Origin: Phytoactinopolyspora mesophila
Lineage (GTDB): Bacteria; Actinomycetota; Actinomycetes; Jiangellales; Jiangellaceae
NCBI RefSeq assembly: GCF_010122465.1
Contig: NZ_WLZY01000010.1
Coordinates: 62,001 to 126,000, forward strand
Reading direction: 5' to 3'
DNA length: 64,000 bases
The stretch's first letter is position 1. Every line of letters starts with the position of its first letter. Shown here one piece after another: positions 17,096 through 26,517 of the stretch. A program made the position numbers and the translations under genes. The notes beneath the pieces are model-generated. The model was not told where the DNA came from. It worked only from the letters and a program-made list of their open reading frames with translations, and searched no databases.

Positions 17096-19096
17096 ATGGC
17101 CTCGTTACGTGCCATTCTTGCCGTGACCGCTACGACACTGCTGACCACCGGCCTGGTCGGCGCCGCAGCATCCTCGAACGCCACCACCCACCACAACTCC
17201 TCGGCCGCACAAGCCACTCCACAGCAATGCACCCCGGATCCGGCCACCCCGAAACAGCAGTTCCGGGCCATGTGGATCACGTCGGTCTACAACATCGACT
17301 GGCCGAGCAACACCGGCTTGAGCGCCGCTCAACAACAGTCGGAGTTCCGAGCCTGGCTCGACCTCGCCGAGGAACGGAATATGAACGCCGTGGTCGTCCA
17401 GATCCGGCCGACAGCCGACGCATTCTGGCCGTCCGACCACGAACCCTGGTCCCATTGGCTGACCGGCACCCAGGGCAACAGCCCTGGCTACGACCCGTTG
17501 GGGTTCATGGTCGCCGAAGCCCACAGCCGCGACATCGAATTCCACGCCTGGTTCAATCCGTATCGCGTCGCGACCCACACCAACCGGAACCAGCTAGCCG
17601 CGAGCCACCCGGTGCGGCAGAACCCGGACTGGGCCTTCGCCTACAACGGCCAGCTCTACTACAACCCGGGCATCCCGACGGTACGTGAGTTCGTCATCGA
17701 CGCGATGATGGACGCGGTCGACGGATACGACATCGACGGCGTCCACTTCGACGACTATTTCTACCCGTATCCGGCCAGTGGTCAGAACATCCCCGACCAG
17801 GCCACGTACGACCAATACGGGTCAGGCTTCGACAATATCCACGACTGGCGGCGCAACAACATCGACTTGCTCGTCGAACAGATGAGTGACCGGATCAAGG
17901 CATCGAAGTCACACGTCAAGTTCGGCATCAGCCCCTTCGGCATCTGGCGCAACAGCTCCACGGACTCAAACGGTTCAGACACCAGCGGCCTGCAGTCCTA
18001 CGACGCCATCTACGCCGACTCCCGCAAGTGGGTACTCGAAGGCTGGCTCGACTACGTCACCCCGCAGATCTATTGGGAGATCGGCCATTCAGCGGCCGAC
18101 TACGCGGTGCTGGTCCCGTGGTGGTCCGACGTCGTCAGCGGCACTGACGTGCATCTCTACGTCGGGCAAGGCGCCTACAAGATCGGCAGCGGCGGCCCGT
18201 GGAACAGTGCTTCGGTCTTGAGCGACCACCTGAACCTGAACCGGAACCACTCCGAGGTGCTCGGCGACGTCTACTTCAGCGCCAACGACGTGCGGGCCAA
18301 CCGCCACGGCGCCATCGATCGCCTCGTCAACGACCACTACTCCCGGCCGGCGATCTCCCCGGCCATGCCGCACCTGGGCAGCAGCGCACCCAACACGCCC
18401 ACCATCAGCGATGCGACCCGCACCGGCAACGGCGTCTCGCTGACGATCGACGGGGCCGGCAGCTCGTACGCCATCTACCGCTTGGATGGCGATACGACAG
18501 CCGATCCATGTGACTTCGCGGATGCGTCCAACCTGGTCGGCACCACCCGGGCCGACGGGTCGGTCGGGACATTCACCGATACGACGGCCGGAGACCAGAC
18601 CTACACCTACTATGCGACAGCGTTGAGCCGGAATCACCTCGAGAGCGAACCAAGCGACGCCGTGGTGGTACCGGCCGGCGCCGGCGACACGTGGTCGGCC
18701 ACGGTCGACACCACCTCGGCCGCCTTCACCGCGAGCGAGAGCTGGGGATCGTCGTCGTGGTCGTCCGAGCGATTCGGCGACAGCTACCGGTTCGCCGAGC
18801 CGGTGTCGGCGAGCGACCCGGCCTGGTTCCGGGCCGAGATCCCGGCGACGGCCGACTACCGGGTCGAAGTCTGGTATCCGTCACACGCCGACTACAACAG
18901 CTCCACGCCCTACCTCATCGCCACCACCAGCGGAAACGAGACAGTCACCGTGGATCAGCGCACCAACGGAGGCCGCTGGGTCGACCTCGGCACGTTCCGG
19001 CTCCCCGCCGGTGACGGGAACGTCGTGGGTGTGAGCAGATGGAGCGCCGCCAGCGGATACGTCGTCGCCGACGCAGTACGGATCACCCGGTTCTGA
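17096..19096 (+). CDS. Secreted GHL10-type glycoside hydrolase with golvesin-like C-terminal domain
   Basis: 666 residues; SD AGGAGG before ATG 17096; signal peptide about 1-30. Residues 55-410 form the family-10-like (YngK/DUF187) barrel: FRAMWITSVYNIDWPS, NAVVVQIRPTADAFWPS, FHAWFNPYRV, DIDGVHFDDYFYPYP with the acidic active-site residues, and DYVTPQIYWEIG. An FN3-like linker follows (about 440-525), then a C-terminal domain with DPAWFRAEIPATADYRVEVW and RWVDLGTFRLPAG, matching golvesin-C-like carbohydrate-binding domains. Likely acts outside the cell on peptidoglycan or another glycan. Stands alone. Confidence 0.9.
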   Translation: MASLRAILAVTATTLLTTGLVGAAASSNATTHHNSSAAQATPQQCTPDPATPKQQFRAMWITSVYNIDWPSNTGLSAAQQQSEFRAWLDLAEERNMNAVVVQIRPTADAFWPSDHEPWSHWLTGTQGNSPGYDPLGFMVAEAHSRDIEFHAWFNPYRVATHTNRNQLAASHPVRQNPDWAFAYNGQLYYNPGIPTVREFVIDAMMDAVDGYDIDGVHFDDYFYPYPASGQNIPDQATYDQYGSGFDNIHDWRRNNIDLLVEQMSDRIKASKSHVKFGISPFGIWRNSSTDSNGSDTSGLQSYDAIYADSRKWVLEGWLDYVTPQIYWEIGHSAADYAVLVPWWSDVVSGTDVHLYVGQGAYKIGSGGPWNSASVLSDHLNLNRNHSEVLGDVYFSANDVRANRHGAIDRLVNDHYSRPAISPAMPHLGSSAPNTPTISDATRTGNGVSLTIDGAGSSYAIYRLDGDTTADPCDFADASNLVGTTRADGSVGTFTDTTAGDQTYTYYATALSRNHLESEPSDAVVVPAGAGDTWSATVDTTSAAFTASESWGSSSWSSERFGDSYRFAEPVSASDPAWFRAEIPATADYRVEVWYPSHADYNSSTPYLIATTSGNETVTVDQRTNGGRWVDLGTFRLPAGDGNVVGVSRWSAASGYVVADAVRITRF

Positions 19097-19176
19097 CGGC
19101 AGCGCCGCTACTCCGCCGCCGGTACGGCCGCAGTCCTCTGCGGCCGTACCGGCGCGGGTACGGATAGGCTGTGGTC

Positions 19177-19458
19177 ATGTCGGTGCCCAGCTTGCTCGGC
19201 GGACTCGCCGTTCTCATCGGTACCGTCAGCACGCTTACCGATCCCTCCGGCCTCGCGGCCATCACCATCGCCGCCGCGGCGGTGTTGTGCGTCTTGGTCC
19301 TCGTACAGCGGGCCGTTCCGCTGCCGGATGACACCACCTTCGTCGCCTCGGCGATACGCCAGCAATCAGCTCGCGTCGCGCATCTCCCTCTGAGTGATCC
19401 CGACGCGCCAGGACGTCCCCGGCCCAGAGCACCGTCCACCCCGGCCTGGGCCGGGTAG
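19177..19458 (+). CDS. DUF6412 domain protein
   Basis: 93 residues from ATG 19177 (GTG 19171 in frame too). Two membrane helices (LLGGLAVLIGTVSTL, AAITIAAAAVLCVLVLV) and the ending LSDPDAPGRPRPRAPS, a proline-rich tail that is the hallmark of this actinobacterial family. The family is regularly next to a YidC/Oxa1 insertase, as here (19617), which suggests a membrane-assembly role, but no function is proven. Confidence 0.8.
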   Translation: MSVPSLLGGLAVLIGTVSTLTDPSGLAAITIAAAAVLCVLVLVQRAVPLPDDTTFVASAIRQQSARVAHLPLSDPDAPGRPRPRAPSTPAWAG

Positions 19459-19616
19459 CGCTGAACGTCTCGTGAACTGCTGTTCCCGAGGCGCGCGATC
19501 GACGGTGCCCTTCGGACCGGCAGTCAGAATCCTCTGACGCGCTCTTCCGGGCACAACTGTCAGCAACACCACGGTCCTTCTCGTCGCCATCTCTCCGCCG
19601 ACGAAAGGCTCGTTCC

Positions 19617-20348
19617 GTGTACTCGTTTCCTCCTCTCGCCGCCGGTATCGGCGCGCTCCACACCGTCGTGACCGGCCTGATCACGCTGCTCACCCCGCTC
19701 CTCGGCACGGGGAGCGCCGCAGGCGCGATCATCGTCCTGACCATCGCCATCCGCCTGATTCTGACCCCGTTCGGCTTCGCGCAGGTACGCGCCGAACAAC
19801 ACCGGCTCCGGCTTGCCCCGCAGGTTCGTGACCTGAAAAGGCGGTATCAGCACAACCGCCAGAAGCTGCAGCAGGAGATCACGAAGCTCTACACCACCGC
19901 AGGCACCTCGCCGCTCGCGGGTTGCCTGCCGACGCTGGCCAAAGCACCCGTGTTCACGGTTGTCTACGGCCTCTTCCTCACCGACGACATCCACGGGCGG
20001 CCAAACGACCTACTCGAGGCACCTCTGGCCGGTGTGCCGCTCGGTCTCCGGTTCGCCGACGCGGCCGGCACCCCGGACATGATGATCTTCGCGCTCCTGA
20101 TCATTCTTCTCGGCGTGGTCGCTTGGGCCAGCGTCCGCCTCGCCACCGCGGCGCAAGCGGCATCGCCCGACATGCCCGGCGGTGCCGTGGTTCGATACCT
20201 GCCTTACGCGACGATGCTCATCGCCGGCATCGTCCCGCTGGCCGCCGGCCTCTACCTGTTGACCACGACAGCGTGGACGGCCATGGAGCGGGCGTTGTTC
20301 CGCCGGTTTCTCACCGGATCCGTGATGGTCAAGACGACAAGGCCATAG
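19617..20348 (+). CDS. yidC: YidC/Oxa1-type membrane protein insertase
   Basis: 243 residues, short actinobacterial form. Five hydrophobic helices; IVLTIAIRLILTPFGF carries the conserved groove arginine, followed by a basic coiled hairpin (RDLKRRYQHNRQKLQQEITKLY) and AGCLPTLAKAPVFTVVYGLF. Inserts or folds inner-membrane proteins, with or without Sec. GTG start at 19617; no strong SD. It is likely a second, accessory YidC, because the main copy is usually encoded beside rnpA/jag near oriC. Its 3' end overlaps the convergent aldehyde dehydrogenase gene by 20 bp. Confidence 0.88.
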   Translation: MYSFPPLAAGIGALHTVVTGLITLLTPLLGTGSAAGAIIVLTIAIRLILTPFGFAQVRAEQHRLRLAPQVRDLKRRYQHNRQKLQQEITKLYTTAGTSPLAGCLPTLAKAPVFTVVYGLFLTDDIHGRPNDLLEAPLAGVPLGLRFADAAGTPDMMIFALLIILLGVVAWASVRLATAAQAASPDMPGGAVVRYLPYATMLIAGIVPLAAGLYLLTTTAWTAMERALFRRFLTGSVMVKTTRP

Positions 20349-21795
20349 ACACGTACTTGGTCTCCAGGAACTCCTCGATACCCTCGAAGCCGCCCTCACG
20401 GCCGAAACCGCTGGCTTTGACGCCACCAAAGGGGGCGGCGACGTTGGAGACGATGCCGGCGTTCAACCCGATCATGCCTGTCTCGAGCCGCTCACACACC
20501 CGGATCGCGCGCTCCAGGTCCTTCGTGTACACGTAGCTGACCAGGCCGTACTCGGTGTTGTTCGCCATGGACACGGCCTCGTCATCGGAGGAGAACGTCG
20601 TGACGGGAGCCACTGGCCCGAAGACCTCCTCGGCCAGGATGCGCGCTTCCGCGGGCACATCGCCCAGGACCGTCGGCTCGAAGAAGTAGCCGGCTTCCCC
20701 GGTCCGGGATCCGCCTGTGAGCACCCGGGCACCACGGCTGACCGCGTCACCCACGAGGTCCTCGACCCCGTCCCGCTGCTTCGCGTTGATCAGGGGCCCC
20801 ACCTCGACGCCCTCCTCGGTGCCACGGCCGACCCGAAGCTCGGACAAGCGCGCTGCCAGCCGTGAAGCGAATTCCCCGGCGACCGACTCGTGCACGTGGA
20901 ACCGGTTGGCCGCCGTGCACGCCTCGCCGACGTTGCGCATCTTGGCCTTGAACGCGCCCTCGATCGCGGCATCGAGGTCGGCGTCGTCGAACACCAGGAA
21001 CGGAGCGTTGCCGCCAAGCTCCATGGAGACCTTGAGCACTTGCTCGGCCGACTGCTCGATCAGCTTGCGTCCCACCTGCGTGGATCCGGTGAACGAGAGC
21101 TTGCGCAGCCGCGGGTCGCGGATGAGCGGCTCGGAGACCTGACCCGCTGAACTGGTCGGAACCACGTTCAGGACACCGGCCGGCAATCCGGCCTCAGCCA
21201 GGATGGACGCCAGCGCCAGCATCGACAGCGGCGTCTCAGCCGCGGGTTTGACCACCATCGTGCAACCCGCCGCTACCGCTGGGCCGATCTTGCGGGTGCC
21301 CATAGCCATCGGGAAGTTCCACGGAGTGATGAACAGCGATGGACCAACCGGCTGCTTCATCGTCAGCAACCGGCTGCCACCCGCGGGAGCAACCGAGTAA
21401 CGCCCAGCGATCCGGACCGCTTCCTCGGAGAACCACCGGAAGAACTCCGCGGCGTAGTTGATCTCCGCCCGGGACTCGGCGATCGCCTTCCCCATCTCCA
21501 AGGTCATCACCAGGGACAGATCATCGATTCGGTCCATGATCGCTTCATAGGCGCGGCGTAGCACCTCCCCTCGTTCACGGGGCGGTGTCGCGGCCCACGA
21601 CTGCTGCACATCTACCGCCGCGGCCAATGCGTCCATACCGTCCTCGGGCGAGGCGTCCGCAACAGTGGTCAACACCTTGCCCGTGGCCGGATCTTCGACG
21701 TCGAGCCGTGCGCCCGAACGAGCCTCCCGCCATTCACCCGCGATGAACAACCCGGTCGGAACCTGGCTCAGCACTGCCTGTTCTTGGTCGGACAC
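20329..21795 (-). CDS. gabD: NAD(P)-dependent succinate-semialdehyde dehydrogenase family
   Basis: 488 residues from GTG 21795, chosen for AAAGGGG upstream; ATGs at 21855 and 21876 would extend it. ALDH landmarks are all present: ITPWNFPMAMGTRKIGPAVAAG, the cofactor lysine in VKPAAETP, FTGSTQVGR, catalytic Glu in SMELGGN, the catalytic Cys in NVGEACTAANR and EEVFGPVAPV. Closest in pattern to GabD: converts succinate semialdehyde to succinate at the end of GABA or polyamine breakdown. No aminotransferase neighbour, so the substrate assignment is by family. Confidence 0.88.
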   Translation of the reverse strand: MSDQEQAVLSQVPTGLFIAGEWREARSGARLDVEDPATGKVLTTVADASPEDGMDALAAAVDVQQSWAATPPRERGEVLRRAYEAIMDRIDDLSLVMTLEMGKAIAESRAEINYAAEFFRWFSEEAVRIAGRYSVAPAGGSRLLTMKQPVGPSLFITPWNFPMAMGTRKIGPAVAAGCTMVVKPAAETPLSMLALASILAEAGLPAGVLNVVPTSSAGQVSEPLIRDPRLRKLSFTGSTQVGRKLIEQSAEQVLKVSMELGGNAPFLVFDDADLDAAIEGAFKAKMRNVGEACTAANRFHVHESVAGEFASRLAARLSELRVGRGTEEGVEVGPLINAKQRDGVEDLVGDAVSRGARVLTGGSRTGEAGYFFEPTVLGDVPAEARILAEEVFGPVAPVTTFSSDDEAVSMANNTEYGLVSYVYTKDLERAIRVCERLETGMIGLNAGIVSNVAAPFGGVKASGFGREGGFEGIEEFLETKYVSMALSS

Positions 21796-22045
21796 GGTCT
21801 CAACCCCTTTGGTCTCCGTGGACTTTGTGCCAGCGTCCTGCACACCGTGGCTCATAGCGCTCGTCTTGCAGGACACAGTGGGTAGTCGCGTCTAACACGC
21901 TACCCACCCGCGCCGAGCACGCACGTGTCGCACCCGGCACGCCCGTTGCCGGCCAGGGACCGATGTCGTGTTCACGACGTCGCCGAACCTCGCTAGAAGC
22001 TCCATCCGGCCCGGCATCGCGGAAACCGGCAACTAGACTTATCCG

Positions 22046-23056
22046 ATGCCCGGCCGCGGATCGATGCCCCCTGCCATTTCCGTCGGGATCAGCACCGCGG
22101 CGGTGGGCGCCGCGCTCACGTTCACGATCTGGTGGTTCGCGCTGCGAACTCACAACGGTCAGCTGACGGACTGGATGGCCTTTGAAGGCCTGATCACTTT
22201 CCTGCAGCAGAACGATCTACGAGGGATCGAAACACTACTCGGCAGCCTTCGGATACTCGCTACGCTCATCTTGCTCCTGGCTGCCGCGCTGCTCGTGATA
22301 GCGCGGCGGCACTGGCTGGTCGCGGCGCAAGTGGTCGCCGTCGTGGTCGGGGCTAGTGCCACGGGCTCGCTCATGGGCCAGTTCAGCCCGAACTTCTTCC
22401 AGCCTCAGGCGCTGACGTCCTTCCCGTTCACCGACTCCGTCGACCTCATGACCGTATTGTTCGCATCCGCGGCGGTGGCCGTCATCATGGCCACCCGGCC
22501 CGCGAACCGTGCCGTCGTCGCGGTGCTGTGCGCGGGTCTCGTCGGCGTCCTGACGGCGGCTCAGCTCGTGTCGTACGCGCAACGGCCGTCGATGGGAATC
22601 ATGGCGCTGCTGGTCGTCACCACGTGGACCGGACTCGTCGTCGCGGGTACGGCCATCGCCAGGCGCCGAGGGCTGAACCTAGCCGCCCCAGAGGGCCCAC
22701 CTGCGAGTAAGGCGAACACCGCCGTCGGTGTCCTCGTCTTGGTGCTCTTCGGCCTGGCGGCGGGCGCGACAGCCGTGGTCCTGATGGTCCAGTGGCACGC
22801 CGGTTCGTTGCCGGCCACCGGTCGCTATGGATACGAGATCCTGTCCTTCCTCGGGCCGGCTCTCGCCGTCGGCGCCACCGCGTGCCTGACAGCCGCGGCC
22901 AACCTCGTCACGGTTCAGGCCGGCGGTCATATTCGTCCGGCTGGCGGACAGCCGGCTCACCCGGCCGGGCCGGATCAGACAGATCAGCCCGGACGCCCGG
23001 ACGTTCCCGCTGGGCAACAGCGCGACCATGATCACCGGATGACGGAGACAACCTAG
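22046..23056 (+). CDS. Multi-pass membrane protein of unknown function
   Basis: 336 residues with about eight hydrophobic helices (for example VGAALTFTIWWFAL, LILLLAAALLVIA, VGVLVLVLFGLAAGATAVVLMV) and a hydrophilic, Pro/Gly/His-rich tail of about 45 residues from HIRPAGG onward. No recognisable family signature or conserved charged residue inside helices. ATG 22046 follows a weak SD. Not in an operon; the OsmC gene starts 50 bp downstream. Confidence 0.65.
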   Translation: MPGRGSMPPAISVGISTAAVGAALTFTIWWFALRTHNGQLTDWMAFEGLITFLQQNDLRGIETLLGSLRILATLILLLAAALLVIARRHWLVAAQVVAVVVGASATGSLMGQFSPNFFQPQALTSFPFTDSVDLMTVLFASAAVAVIMATRPANRAVVAVLCAGLVGVLTAAQLVSYAQRPSMGIMALLVVTTWTGLVVAGTAIARRRGLNLAAPEGPPASKANTAVGVLVLVLFGLAAGATAVVLMVQWHAGSLPATGRYGYEILSFLGPALAVGATACLTAAANLVTVQAGGHIRPAGGQPAHPAGPDQTDQPGRPDVPAGQQRDHDHRMTETT

Positions 23057-23106
23057 ACGATCACCACGTGTATACCGCGTGAAGACCGGTCTGGCAGGGT
23101 GTAGTC

Positions 23107-23529
23107 ATGGCTGAAGACACCCACAGATCCGTTTCCGTCCAGCGAATAGCCGAGAAGCAATTCATCGCCACCAACACACGGGGTGGAATGATCACCTTCG
23201 GCGAAGGCCGGGACAGCGAGTTCACCCCCGTCGAGCTGCTGCTCACCGCACTTGCCGGCTGCGCGGGGATCGACGTCGACACATTGACCAGCAGACGTTC
23301 CGAACCGGATTCGTTCACGATCGAAGCCACCGGTGACAAGATCCGAGACGACTCCGGCAACCGGATGGAGAATCTCGAGATCGTGTTCAAGGTCGAGTTC
23401 CCCGAGGGTGAGCGCGGCGACGAGGCGCGCAAGGTGCTACCGGACGCGATCGCGAAGTCGCACGATCGCCTGTGCACCGTCAGCCGCACCGTCGAGCTGA
23501 AATCACCGGTCAAGACTCGCAGTGAATGA
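23107..23529 (+). CDS. OsmC family protein
   Basis: 140 residues. The OsmC/Ohr fold carries two redox cysteines: one in LAGCAGIDVDTL and one in DRLCTVSRTVE; the N-terminal half has FGEGRDSEFTPVELLLTALAGC. Family members reduce organic or fatty-acid hydroperoxides with thiols as donors in the cytosol. ATG 23107 with a weak GTGTAGTC leader. No OhrR-type regulator is adjacent. Confidence 0.88.
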   Translation: MAEDTHRSVSVQRIAEKQFIATNTRGGMITFGEGRDSEFTPVELLLTALAGCAGIDVDTLTSRRSEPDSFTIEATGDKIRDDSGNRMENLEIVFKVEFPEGERGDEARKVLPDAIAKSHDRLCTVSRTVELKSPVKTRSE

Positions 23530-23649
23530 CCTGCTCAACACCATCACCGGCGGCATGGTGCGCTAGGTCGCGCGGCCCGGAACTCCCCGGCACCTCAGCT
23601 CACCACCGAGCCGGCAGCGATCGGCGCGCCATGCCCGTCCAGGCAGTTC

Positions 23650-24639
23650 TCACCGCTCACCCGCGGCAAACACCTGCTCGATCACCCTCATGTTCGCGAT
23701 CGCGTCCTCCGGTGGCGTCGGCTGCGGCACACCCTCGCGGATCGAGGTAGCGAACAACTCACCCTGGATGCGGTACTGATCGGCCGCGGGAACGTGGAAG
23801 ACCTCGATACCGGGCGACATCGGCGGGTTCCCGCCCGCGGTGTGGATGAGCCGGGTCGGCTGGTCGGGTGGGATGTTGAACGGCACTTCCACGAGTAGCC
23901 GTCCCTCCGAGCCCAGCAGATGTATCCGCTGATCAGGCTCGAGCTGGGTAGAGCACACGAACGACGTCTGCCCACTGCCGAAGGTCAACACCGCCGAGGT
24001 CAGGACGTCGGTTTGGAAGACCGGGTCACGATGGATCGCAGCCTGCACATCGCTCGGCTCACCGCCGAACATCATCCGTGCCACGTTGATCGGGTAGCAC
24101 CCGATGTCCATCAATGCCCCACCGCCGAGTTCGACGACGTTGCGGATGTTGGCCGGGTCGGTGTTGTTGTAGGCGAAGATGCCCTGGATGGCTTTGAGCT
24201 CACCGATGCGCCCCTCCGCCACCAGCTCCCGGGCCCGCACCCAGGAAGGATGGTGGCGATACATGAACGCCTCCATCAACATGACCCCGGCATCCGCGCA
24301 GGCCGTGACCATCTTGACGGCTTCCTCGGAGCTCATCGCCAGCGGTTTCTCACACAAGACGTGTTTGCCCGCCGCCGCCGCGCGAAGCGTCCACTCCGCG
24401 TGCAGATTGTTGGGCAGCGGGATATAGACCGCCTCGATCTCGGGATCGTCCAGCAGTGCCTGGTAAGACCCGTAGTGACGAGGGATGCCGAGCTGCGCCG
24501 CGGCCTCGGCGGCACGATCACCATCTCGGGACGCGATGCCGTGGATCACACAGTTCTGCGCTTGCTGCATCGCGGGGATCACCTTCTTGGTGGCGATCGC
24601 CGCGACGCCCAGCACTCCCCACCGAACCGGCTCGGTCAT
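23650..24639 (-). CDS. Gfo/Idh/MocA family oxidoreductase
   Basis: 329 residues from ATG 24639 (SD GGAGGGCC upstream; a longer frame to 24729 has no SD). Rossmann start VRWGVLGVAAIATKKVIPAM, VLCEKPLAMSSEEA, MYRHHPSWVRARELV and GGGALMDIGCYPINVARMMFG with the conserved Asp/His helix. Pattern resembles glucose-fructose oxidoreductase/xylose dehydrogenase-like members. It is a single gene; the nearest neighbour is the eroded ABC region. Confidence 0.9.
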   Translation of the reverse strand: MTEPVRWGVLGVAAIATKKVIPAMQQAQNCVIHGIASRDGDRAAEAAAQLGIPRHYGSYQALLDDPEIEAVYIPLPNNLHAEWTLRAAAAGKHVLCEKPLAMSSEEAVKMVTACADAGVMLMEAFMYRHHPSWVRARELVAEGRIGELKAIQGIFAYNNTDPANIRNVVELGGGALMDIGCYPINVARMMFGGEPSDVQAAIHRDPVFQTDVLTSAVLTFGSGQTSFVCSTQLEPDQRIHLLGSEGRLLVEVPFNIPPDQPTRLIHTAGGNPPMSPGIEVFHVPAADQYRIQGELFATSIREGVPQPTPPEDAIANMRVIEQVFAAGER

Positions 24640-25050
24640 CTTCGGCCCTCCATACGACGACGCTCCCGTTGCCGCACCCACCGTATAGGGCTCGCCACCG
24701 GCCGCCATTAGCCGTCGCACATATGGCACATCACGATCACGCCTTGGCGGGAACTAGAAAACGCTTTGGAAACGAGGGACCTTCGTCCCTTCCGTTGGCC
24801 CGCTACTCCCCCTAGGCTCGCCCGACGTCATCGTTCTTCAGGGCGGAGCCATGACAGACAACGAGATCGGTGGTTCATAAATACAAGCCACCGAGACCGG
24901 AACCGCAGGATGGGAGCAGATCACCGGCAAGGCGCTGGTACTGGCCGACGGCCGTCTTCGCCGCGTTGGTGGTAGGCGTCGGTTCCGGGACAAGAACTCA
25001 CCGATGATCATGAACACTTCGTGACCACATTGGTCATGAAGTGTTCATGA
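24640..25050. other. Intergenic stretch with degenerate coding remnant
   Basis: 411 bp. From ATG 24851 the frame MTDNEIGGS stops at once, yet each of the other frames continues for 30-40 codons; one gives RRWYWPTAVFAALVVGVGSG, which looks like the first membrane helix of an ABC permease. That is consistent with a frameshifted permease start, but the evidence is thin. The right end is a palindromic repeat. Confidence 0.3.
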
Positions 25051-25054
25051 TCAT
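25004..25054. repeat. Near-perfect 51-nt palindrome (element 4)
   Basis: Outer arms 25004-25020 and 25038-25054 are perfectly complementary (ATGATCATGAACACTTC), inner arms 25022-25027 and 25031-25036 (TGACCA/TGGTCA) continue the stem around a 3-nt loop. Same arm as the thiO element. The stop codon of the ABC ATPase (25051-25053) lies inside the right arm. Confidence 0.9.
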
Positions 25055-25746
25055 GGGGAAGGGTGGGTGGCCATCACGTCGCGCACCGATTTGCGCATGC
25101 GGGATAGGTCCGCCTCGGACAGCGTTTCGGGCCGCTCGAACTCGGCTGCGACATGCCCTGGCGCCCGGAAGACCGCGACCCGGTCGCCGACGGTCAGCGC
25201 CTCCTCGATCGAGTGGGTGATGAAGACGCCGGTCTTGCCCTCATCTTTGACCAGCCGGAGGAACTCGCCACGTAGCCGTTCGGCCGTGAGTTCGTCGAGG
25301 GCGCTGAACGACTCGTCGCACAAGATGATGTCCGGGTTGAGTGCGAAGCAGCGTGCGATTCCGACCCGCTGGCGCATGCCCCCCGACAGCTCGTAAGGGT
25401 AGGCCTTCTCGCGCCCCTCCAGCCCCAGCCGGGCCAGCCAGTCGCGGGCGATCGCTGCGCGGTCGGATTTGGAAACGCCTTGATACTCGAGGCCCAAGGC
25501 CACGTTGTCCTGCGCATTGCGCCAGGGCAGCAACCGCCCGTCCTGGAAAACCACCGCGATCCGGCCCTTCAAAGCTTCGAAGTCACCGTGCGGATCCATA
25601 CCTTGAACGCTGACGGTTCCCGACGACGCGGCGAACAGTCCGAGAAGGAGGTTGAACGCCGTTGACTTCCCGCAGCCGGTCTGCCCGACGATGGCCACCA
25701 TCTCACCGCGGGACACGGCCAGATTCAGCCCGTCGAGCGCCTGCAC
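25051..25746 (-). CDS. ABC transporter ATP-binding protein (nitrate/taurine type), probably 5'-truncated
   Basis: 231 residues from GTG 25746. Walker A VGQTGCGKSTAFN, Q-loop VVFQDGRLLPWRN, signature LSGGMRQRVGIAR, Walker B IILCDESFSALDE and the H-loop THSIEEAL are intact. The family pattern continues in frame upstream (AVITFDDVSKVFVTGDGTRV) but has no start codon before it runs into substrate-binding-protein sequence, so the true N-terminal ~25 residues seem to have lost their start in a deletion. Its permease and binding protein are missing or broken. Either a relic or translated from the internal GTG. Confidence 0.65.
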   Translation of the reverse strand: MQALDGLNLAVSRGEMVAIVGQTGCGKSTAFNLLLGLFAASSGTVSVQGMDPHGDFEALKGRIAVVFQDGRLLPWRNAQDNVALGLEYQGVSKSDRAAIARDWLARLGLEGREKAYPYELSGGMRQRVGIARCFALNPDIILCDESFSALDELTAERLRGEFLRLVKDEGKTGVFITHSIEEALTVGDRVAVFRAPGHVAAEFERPETLSEADLSRMRKSVRDVMATHPSP

Positions 25747-25820
25747 CCGGGTGCCGTCGCCGGTGACGAAGACCTTGCTGACGTCATCGAACGTGATGAC
25801 CGCATCCTGGCTCCCGCCCG

Positions 25821-26036
25821 CACACCCTCGGTGAGGCGCACCGCCTCACTCATCAGCGAACCACTGCCGCCTACTTGGAATTGTCCGGTATCGAACTCGG
25901 TGTTGTACGAGTCCGGTGGGCGCTGGACGAAGCTGATGTCCAGTCCGTGCTCGAGGTCGAAGCGTTGGTCGGCGATCACCGCGGGGAGAAATGCCCCGAG
26001 CGAAGGCGGCTGGAACGCCACGATCTCAAGCGGCGT
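25821..26036 (-). pseudogene. N-terminal fragment of ABC substrate-binding protein
   Basis: In the minus-strand frame, TPLEIVAFQPPSLGAFLPAVI through SLMSEAVRLTEGV reads as the start of the mature part of a NMT1/SsuA-type binding protein. It has no signal peptide, no start and ends after about 72 residues, where it abuts the ATPase. It looks like the product of a deletion that removed most of this gene and the start of the ATPase gene. Confidence 0.65.
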
Positions 26037-26120
26037 GGCATCACCGGCCGCCACGTCGCCATCGCCGTTGCCGTCTGCACATCGGGCGCCCCGAACGGCG
26101 CACAGGTACCCGCCCGCAGC

Positions 26121-26270
26121 CCGCACACGTACCGCATCCCTTATGACACAGGCAGCGGCACGTATCGATACGTCTGGCTCACCGACCGCTCGTGGTCCGG
26201 CTCGTGCCGCCAGCTGACCCTCACCACGGACGACGGAGGCATCCACACAGCACGTTTCCGGTTCGAATGA
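26121..26270 (+). pseudogene. C-terminal fragment of PxKF-domain secreted protein
   Basis: The last 49 codons of an open plus-strand frame (TYRIPYDTGSGTYRYVW to ARFRFE) match the terminal part of PxKF domains, where YVW-x-TDRSW-x-G-x-CR and HTARF recur. Upstream of it the frame is antisense to the binding-protein fragment, so only the 3' end of the original gene survives. Confidence 0.6.
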
Positions 26271-26517
26271 CCGTGGCCTGAGCCTATGCGAGCAAAAGCA
26301 GGCACTTGGCCGCCAACAGGGTGAATAAGAGGCAATTCAGCTGAGCTGGAGCCTTATCCAGCCTCCCGGAGCAGTTCTCGGATCATCTCAACGCTGTCAG
26401 ACCCACCTGGCATGATTCGAACACATGATCTAAGAACGGCTCTCCACACGGGCTTACTTTGCCAGGATCGCATGCCTGGCGCAGCATGCCGACGGAACCT
26501 GACAGGGAGGCAGGGAC

